From: Sulfurovum sp. | Lineage (GTDB): Bacteria; Campylobacterota; Campylobacteria; Campylobacterales; Sulfurovaceae | Direction of reading: 5' to 3' | NCBI GenBank assembly: GCA_015663065.1 | Contig: DQSX01000184.1 | Coordinates: forward strand, 1 to 10,200 | DNA length: 10,200 nt | In this document: piece after piece, positions 6,340 through 10,200 of the stretch | How the letters are laid out: every line of letters begins with the position of its first letter | Position numbering within the stretch: position 1 is the stretch's first letter | Made by a program: the position numbers and the translations under genes | The notes under the pieces: model-generated | Database searches by the model: none | Told to the model about the DNA's origin: nothing | What the model saw: only the letters and a program-made list of their open reading frames with translations

Positions 6340-6365
6340 TTGTCAAATTATGTCATTTTTGTCAT
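6340..6365 (+). repeat. Three TGTCA direct repeats in the ccoN leader
   Basis: TGTCA occurs at 6341, 6351 and 6360, twice as TTGTCA and twice as TGTCAT, so the copies lie about one helical turn apart on one face of the DNA. Such arrays are typical of response-regulator sites. The element resembles a Pho box half-site, but those repeat at 11 bases, not 10 and 9. It lies just downstream of the inferred start, where a bound protein would more likely repress. Confidence 0.35.
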
Positions 6366-6402
6366 TTTAAAAACAACATAGAATTTATTTAAGGGGGTAT
6401 GC

Positions 6403-7869
6403 ATGCAATCAAACGCAGCATTGGAATACGATTATTCCGTAGCAAAATTGTTTACTTATACAACGATTTTGTTTGGATTTTTAGGTATGCTAATTGGTAC
6501 GCTTATCGCGGCTCAATTGGCATTTCCGGAACTGAACTACTTACTCGGTGAGTATGGTACGTTCTCAAGATTAAGACCACTTCACACAAATATAGTAATA
6601 TTTGGATTTACACTGAGTGGGGTTTTCGCTACATTCTATTACTCGGCACAAAGAGTCTTGAAAGTATCAATGGCTGAATCTAAATTTATCATGTTTATAG
6701 GTAAATTTCACTTCTGGCTTTACTTTGTAGGAGCACTTCTTGGTGTTATTTCTCTTTTATTGGGTTATACTCAGTCTAAAGAGTATGCACAGTTTGAGTG
6801 GCCAATAGATATCGTTATTGTACTTGTATGGGTACTTTGGGGTGTGGCAATGTTCGCACTTATCGGTATTAGAAGAGAAAAAGCATTGTATATCTCTATA
6901 TGGTACTACATCGCATGTTTCCTCGGTATAGCTATGCTTTACCTTTTCAACAACATGTCAGTACCTACCTATTTTGCTTCTGGTGGATTAGGTAATATCT
7001 TACATTCAGTTTCTATGTACTCAGGTACAAATGATGCACTTGTTCAATGGTGGTATGGTCACAATGCGGTTGCATTTGGATTTACTGTGCCTATTGTTGC
7101 AATGATCTATTACTTCCTTCCAAAAGAGTCAGGACAAGCGATCTATTCTTATAAATTGTCACTTCTTTCTTTCTGGGGATTAATGTTTGTATACCTTTGG
7201 GCTGGTTCACACCACCTTCTATGGTCAACTGTTCCAGACTGGATGCAGACTATGGGATCAGTATTCTCAGTAGTACTTATTCTTCCATCTTGGGGTTCAG
7301 CAATCAACATGCTTCTTACTATGAAAGGTGAGTGGAACCAGTTAACTGAAAATCCACTGATCAAATTTATGGTACTAGCATCTACGTTCTATATGCTTTC
7401 AACTCTTGAAGGTCCTATTCAAGCGATCAAATCAGTCAATGCGATTGCGCACTTTACAGACTGGATCCCTGGACACGTTCACGATGGTGTACTTGGTTGG
7501 GTTGTATTTATGATCATGGCGGCATTGTTCCACATGGCTCCAAGAATGTTTAAGAGAGAAATTTACTCTAAGAAATTACTTGAAGCGCAATTCTGGCTTC
7601 AGACAACAGCAGTTGTTCTTTACTTTACCTCTATGTGGATCGCAGGAATCACACAGGGTATGATGTGGAGAGCAGTTGATGAGTATGGTAACTTGATGTA
7701 TTCATTCATCGATACAGTAACTGTGCTTCACCCTTACTATGCGATCAGAGCTCTTTCAGGTGTTATGTACCTTACTGGTTTCTTGATGTTCGCTTACAAT
7801 ATGTATAAAACTATGACTTCTTCTAGAGAATTGACAGAAGAGCCACAGTTTAGATCACCTATGGCATAA
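6403..7869 (+). CDS. ccoN: cbb3-type cytochrome c oxidase catalytic subunit I
   Basis: This integral inner-membrane subunit reduces oxygen to water at a heme b3-CuB centre and pumps protons in the high-affinity cbb3 oxidase. The 488 residues are standard for CcoN, with about twelve hydrophobic helices. Ligand histidines are visible: H61 in LRPLHTN (low-spin heme b), H220 in WWYGHNAVAFGF and H270-H271 in WAGSHHLLW (CuB), and H358 and H360 in PGHVHDGVLGW (heme b3 and low-spin heme b). Y264 in VYLWAGSHH is likely the tyrosine cross-linked to a CuB histidine, as in other C-family oxidases. H350 precedes FTDW. The start follows a strong AAGGGGG site; an ATG four bases earlier is out of frame. It opens the oxidase operon, 245 bases after ddl, and ccoO follows after 11 bases. 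The assignment rests on full-length conservation and gene order. Confidence 0.98.
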   Translation: MQSNAALEYDYSVAKLFTYTTILFGFLGMLIGTLIAAQLAFPELNYLLGEYGTFSRLRPLHTNIVIFGFTLSGVFATFYYSAQRVLKVSMAESKFIMFIGKFHFWLYFVGALLGVISLLLGYTQSKEYAQFEWPIDIVIVLVWVLWGVAMFALIGIRREKALYISIWYYIACFLGIAMLYLFNNMSVPTYFASGGLGNILHSVSMYSGTNDALVQWWYGHNAVAFGFTVPIVAMIYYFLPKESGQAIYSYKLSLLSFWGLMFVYLWAGSHHLLWSTVPDWMQTMGSVFSVVLILPSWGSAINMLLTMKGEWNQLTENPLIKFMVLASTFYMLSTLEGPIQAIKSVNAIAHFTDWIPGHVHDGVLGWVVFMIMAALFHMAPRMFKREIYSKKLLEAQFWLQTTAVVLYFTSMWIAGITQGMMWRAVDEYGNLMYSFIDTVTVLHPYYAIRALSGVMYLTGFLMFAYNMYKTMTSSRELTEEPQFRSPMA

Positions 7870-7880
7870 GGAGGTAGGTT

Positions 7881-8546
7881 ATGTTTCATTGGTTAGAAAA
7901 AAATCCATTCTTCTTCTCTGTAGGAGTATTTGTAGTAATTGCGTTTGCAGGTCTCATCGAGATCCTACCTAACTTTGCTGAAGCGTCAAGACCGGTAGTA
8001 GGACTTAAGCCTTACTCTGTACTTGAACTTGCAGGTAAAAACATTTATATGAAAGATCAGTGTATCGCTTGTCACTCACAGCTTATTCGTCCGTTTAAAG
8101 CGGAAACAGACAGATATGGTCAGTATTCACTTTCTGGTGAGTATGCCTATGACAGACCATTCCTTTGGGGTTCTAAAAGAACTGGTCCAGACCTTCACCG
8201 TATTGGTAACTACCGTACAACTGACTGGCACGAAAACCACATGTGGGAGCCTACATCTGTTGTACCTGGTTCAATTATGCCAGCATATAAACATATGTTT
8301 ACAAATATTGCAGATATCGAAACAGCTTATGCTGAAGCGGTTACTGTGAAAAATGTATTTGCAACACCATATGGTGATGAGATCAAAGGCACAAGAGCTG
8401 CTTGGGAAGCACACAAACCAGCTGTATTGGCTGAAGCTGCAAAGATCGCTGCTGATATGAAAAACAAAGATGTAAAAGATGCTGTTGCTGCAGGAAACAT
8501 TCCTGAAGTGGTTGCGTTGATTGCATATTTGAATAGATTGAAGTAG
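7881..8546 (+). CDS. ccoO: cbb3-type cytochrome c oxidase subunit II, monoheme c
   Basis: This membrane-anchored cytochrome c passes electrons towards CcoN. The 221-residue protein has one N-terminal membrane anchor (about 9-31, FFFSVGVFVVIAFAGLIEIL) and then a periplasmic domain. The heme c site is CIACH with C61, C64 and H65, and M133 in VVPGSIMPAY is the likely sixth ligand. Family blocks include MKDQCIACHSQLIRP and WGSKRTGPDLHRIGNY. An alanine- and lysine-rich helical stretch (about 150-205) precedes the closing IAYLNRLK. The start has an ideal AAGGAGGT site (7868-7875) that overlaps the ccoN stop. The gene ends in two in-frame stops, TAG then TGA. ccoQ follows nine bases later. Confidence 0.97.
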   Translation: MFHWLEKNPFFFSVGVFVVIAFAGLIEILPNFAEASRPVVGLKPYSVLELAGKNIYMKDQCIACHSQLIRPFKAETDRYGQYSLSGEYAYDRPFLWGSKRTGPDLHRIGNYRTTDWHENHMWEPTSVVPGSIMPAYKHMFTNIADIETAYAEAVTVKNVFATPYGDEIKGTRAAWEAHKPAVLAEAAKIAADMKNKDVKDAVAAGNIPEVVALIAYLNRLK

Positions 8547-8555
8547 TGAAATAAA

Positions 8556-8774
8556 ATGGATATTAGAGAATTACAAGGTTATGCCTCATTCTTTATGACC
8601 ATTTTTTTGGTGGTGATGTTATATTGGTATATTGTATACCTCTATAGAAGTGAAAAAAAGGGTGACAAGGACTATGAAAAGTTAGGTAATATTGCTTTAG
8701 ATGATGAGATCGACAGCAAACCTATCGATACTAGTTCAGTAACACCAAGGGAAAAAAAGGAGCAAGATAAATGA
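8556..8774 (+). CDS. ccoQ: cbb3-type oxidase small subunit (CcoQ/FixQ family)
   Basis: The 72-residue protein has one membrane helix (about residues 11-30, ASFFMTIFLVVMLYWYIVYL) followed by the YRSEKKG juncture and a charged cytoplasmic tail, the standard CcoQ layout. CcoQ proteins help keep the cbb3 complex stable and are not catalytic. The call depends on size, topology and its place between ccoO and ccoP; the sequence itself is poorly conserved. No clear Shine-Dalgarno precedes the ATG (the gap reads TGAAATAAA), so it may be translated at a low level or by coupling to ccoO. Its last codon and stop overlap the ccoP start (ATGA, four bases). Confidence 0.88.
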   Translation: MDIRELQGYASFFMTIFLVVMLYWYIVYLYRSEKKGDKDYEKLGNIALDDEIDSKPIDTSSVTPREKKEQDK

Positions 8775-9661
8775 ATGCGTTAATGATAAAAGGACTTCTC
8801 TTCGCAGCAATACTCATTGGGGCTACAATTTATGTAGTTAACTCAATGAACATTGACTTGAGTGATCCTATAAATATGATTGCGATGATCGGTGCTGTAG
8901 CGATTGCAGTACTGACAGTAGGTGTATCTATTAAGTATATCAACCAGATGAAAACAGACACGGCAGGTGGTGAACTTGCTGATGAAAGTTGGGATGGTAT
9001 TGGTGAGTATAAAAATGAAGTACCTTCGGGTTGGGCATACTCTTGGTTAGGAACAGCAATTTGGGCTATGTGGTATATGATCTCAGGTTATCCTGTTAAT
9101 GCCTTTAGTCAAATTGGTCAGTGGAATGAAGAAGTGAAAGCTTATAATACTAAGTTTGAAGAGATGCATAAAACTGCAGATGCAGCAACACTTAGACAAA
9201 TGGGTGAGTCGATTTTCCTTGTACAGTGTGCACCATGTCACGGTACAACAGGAGACGGACTTTCAGGAAAAGCGCAGGACTTTACTTCAAGAATGACTGA
9301 GGCGCAGGTGCTTGCAGTGATTGAAAAAGGTTCAAACCAGTTGGGCTACCCAATGGGTGCAATGCCTCCTATGATGGCTACAGGTCAAGATGCTAAAGAT
9401 ATTGCCAAATATATTGCCGGTGGTATGAAAGGTGAGCAGCCTGCATCATTTGCAGCATGTGCATCATGTCATGGAGCAGATGGTAAAGGTATGGCAGGTA
9501 TGTCTCCAAATCTTACCGGCTATGATGAAACACTTGTCGGGAATGTTGTTAAAAATGGTAAAAAAGGTGCATTGGGAAGAATGCCTGCCTATCATGATAG
9601 AATGACTCCGGTACAAGTCAAAGCGCTTTCTGCGTATATTCAAACATTGAAAGGAGAATAA
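8771..9661 (+). CDS. ccoP: cbb3-type cytochrome c oxidase subunit III, diheme c
   Basis: The 296-residue diheme cytochrome c accepts electrons from the periplasmic donor pool for the cbb3 oxidase. Two c-type heme sites are present: CAPCH (C153, C156, H157) and CASCH (C230, C233, H234), with candidate axial methionines in YPMGAMPPM and LGRMPAYHDRM. Three hydrophobic N-terminal segments are seen, about 5-23, 34-57 and 88-105. The last two, with ESWDGIGEYKNEVPSGW between them, match the usual two-helix CcoP anchor, so the first is an extra. AAGGAG lies eight bases before the ATG, supporting this start, though M5 is a close in-frame alternative that would barely change the first helix. The start overlaps the ccoQ stop (ATGA). 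The DUF4006 gene begins one base after the stop. Confidence 0.97.
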   Translation: MNALMIKGLLFAAILIGATIYVVNSMNIDLSDPINMIAMIGAVAIAVLTVGVSIKYINQMKTDTAGGELADESWDGIGEYKNEVPSGWAYSWLGTAIWAMWYMISGYPVNAFSQIGQWNEEVKAYNTKFEEMHKTADAATLRQMGESIFLVQCAPCHGTTGDGLSGKAQDFTSRMTEAQVLAVIEKGSNQLGYPMGAMPPMMATGQDAKDIAKYIAGGMKGEQPASFAACASCHGADGKGMAGMSPNLTGYDETLVGNVVKNGKKGALGRMPAYHDRMTPVQVKALSAYIQTLKGE

Positions 9662-9662
9662 G

Positions 9663-9899
9663 ATGTCAGTAACTGAAAATACAAACAGAGGCGTATTTGG
9701 TCTCCACGGTGTGACTGGTATGTTGATTGCAACTGTACTCTTACTTTCTATTCTTGTAGTTCTTACAGTATGGGGTATTGGTGTGCAGCAAAAAAGTGCC
9801 AGTAACTTTTATGATCCAACACCAATTACCAGTAACCTGGACAATGTAAAAGCAAATAGCAAAGACAATGCAAAACACGCATTTGTTGATGCTAAGTAA
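9663..9899 (+). CDS. DUF4006 family small membrane protein
   Basis: This 78-residue protein resembles DUF4006, a family I know as a short gene behind ccoP in Campylobacterota. It has a polar N-terminus with RGVFGLHGVTG, one strong membrane helix (about 19-40, MLIATVLLLSILVVLTVWGIGV) and a polar tail of about 38 residues. No cofactor motif or cysteine is present. AAAGGAGAA precedes the ATG, and the gene starts one base after ccoP stops, so it belongs to the oxidase operon. A role in assembly or stability of the oxidase is a guess from position only. The family assignment is from remembered sequence pattern. Confidence 0.75.
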   Translation: MSVTENTNRGVFGLHGVTGMLIATVLLLSILVVLTVWGIGVQQKSASNFYDPTPITSNLDNVKANSKDNAKHAFVDAK

Positions 9900-9916
9900 T
9901 ATCTAAAGGATAAATA

Positions 9917-10018
9917 ATGATATCAATTATGGATAAAGTATTAGGTTGGAGTATGGTTGTTTTTGCTGTGTATACAGCATGGGCGGTACTCACACCTAAC
10001 CACCTTTTTATAGGATAA
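9917..10018 (+). CDS. Tiny single-helix membrane protein, 33 residues, unrecognised
   Basis: The frame starts MISIMDKVLGWSMVVFAVY, continues TAWAVLTPNHLFIG and ends at TAA (10016-10018). It is a short polar head followed by one hydrophobic helix (about residues 8-26) and a brief tail. AAAGGA (9905-9910) lies six bases before the ATG, a good site. It fills the gap between the DUF4006 gene (17 bases upstream) and the next gene exactly, and its stop lies inside the probable ribosome-binding site of that gene. Size and helix recall small stabilising subunits of membrane oxidases such as CcoH, CcoM or CydX, but no family is recognised. It is too short for default gene callers. The sequence shows a plausible gene; expression is unknown. 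Confidence 0.6.
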   Translation: MISIMDKVLGWSMVVFAVYTAWAVLTPNHLFIG

Positions 10019-10021
10019 ACA

Positions 10022-10200
10022 ATGTTCAAAGTTCAAGTAAGGTTCACCTTGCTTGCTTTGTTACTTCCTCTTCTTCTAAATGCTACAGCTATTCTCAAAG
10101 ATGACATTTTAAAACCTGAAGCTTCAAAACTTATTGAAGATATGGCGACTGAACTAGTATCTAAAACAGGAATACATGGTTATGTAGTAGCTACCAATGA
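10022..10200 (+). CDS. Start of an exported protein, cut by the window edge
   Basis: The first 59 residues of a gene that runs off the right edge. The N-terminus MFKVQVRFTLLALLLPLLLNATA has a basic start, a leucine-rich core and an ATA cleavage site, a good Sec signal peptide, so the protein is probably periplasmic. The mature part seen (ILKDDILKPEASKLIEDM..., then GIHGYVVATN) resembles the beginning of a TPM-type domain (PF04536), where an amphipathic helix precedes a beta strand, but too little is present to be sure. AGGATAA just before the ATG overlaps the stop of the 33-codon gene, suggesting coupling. It appears to be part of the same operon as the oxidase genes; its function is not known. 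Confidence 0.7.
   Translation, partial: MFKVQVRFTLLALLLPLLLNATAILKDDILKPEASKLIEDMATELVSKTGIHGYVVATN

Larger units (their letters stand above)
6158..6402. other. Intergenic region between ddl and ccoN (245 bases, no gene)
   Basis: This is the longest gap in the window. I see no convincing gene on either strand. The 67-codon + frame ending at 6185 lies almost entirely inside ddl and has no ribosome-binding site. The gap carries, in order, a hairpin arm, a 35-base inverted repeat, a TTGGCA/TGCCAA dyad, a perfect 21-base dyad, a TATAAT, three TGTCA repeats and a strong ribosome-binding site (AAGGGGG, 6391-6397 region). It is the presumed control region of the oxidase operon, allowing oxygen- or redox-responsive expression; no regulator is encoded nearby. 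Confidence 0.75.

Noticed and set aside
6340..6365. Pho box in the ccoN leader
   Set aside because: The TGTCA half-sites match, but spacing is 10 and 9 bases and not the 11 of Pho boxes, and no phosphate gene is nearby; kept only as an unassigned direct repeat.
6399..6401. ATG four bases before the ccoN start
   Set aside because: It is out of frame with ccoN and too close to the AAGGGGG site; ATG 6403 opens the conserved protein.
8116..8349. 77-codon + strand frame inside ccoO
   Set aside because: It lies wholly within ccoO, out of frame, and has no start signal; ccoO is well conserved here.

Overview
The window looks like an ordinary chromosomal segment of a Campylobacterota (epsilonproteobacterial) bacterium, and Sulfurovum or a close relative is my best guess. 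The evidence is the gene content and family flavour: a DUF507 gene between purA and carA, a ccoNOQP oxidase cluster followed by a DUF4006 gene, moderate-to-low GC, and promoters that show a good TATAAT box without a clear -35. The genus is inference; no search was possible. All genes lie on the + strand. No RNA gene, CRISPR array, insertion sequence or phage gene was seen.

Bases 1-85 are the 3' end of an unidentified gene. A promoter with a perfect TATAAT at 122-127 and a short 5'-terminal stem-loop then precede a tightly packed biosynthetic run (173-6157): class V aminotransferase, hisZ, purA, a DUF507 gene, carA and ddl. Three of its five junctions are one-base TAATG stop/start overlaps, so the run is very probably one transcript with coupled translation. 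It joins amino-acid, histidine, purine and pyrimidine/arginine (carbamoyl phosphate) metabolism with cell-wall D-Ala-D-Ala synthesis.

Bases 6158-6402 form the only sizeable gene-free gap and are dense with symmetry: competing hairpins at the ddl stop codon, a 35-base near-perfect inverted repeat around a TATAAT, a TTGGCA/TGCCAA dyad that also fits a sigma-54 -24/-12 pattern, a perfect 21-base operator-like dyad, a second TATAAT and three TGTCA direct repeats. This is the least explained and most interesting part of the window and is presumably the control region of the oxidase operon.

From 6403 onward lies the cbb3-type cytochrome c oxidase operon: ccoN (catalytic), ccoO (monoheme c), ccoQ (small membrane subunit) and ccoP (diheme c), then a DUF4006 membrane protein, an easily missed 33-codon membrane ORF (9917-10018), and the start of an exported protein cut by the window edge. 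Together these encode a high-affinity terminal oxidase for microaerobic respiration, with probable accessory genes behind it. I found no clearly new multi-gene system; the best candidates for something undescribed are the ccoN upstream region and the tiny ORF behind the DUF4006 gene.
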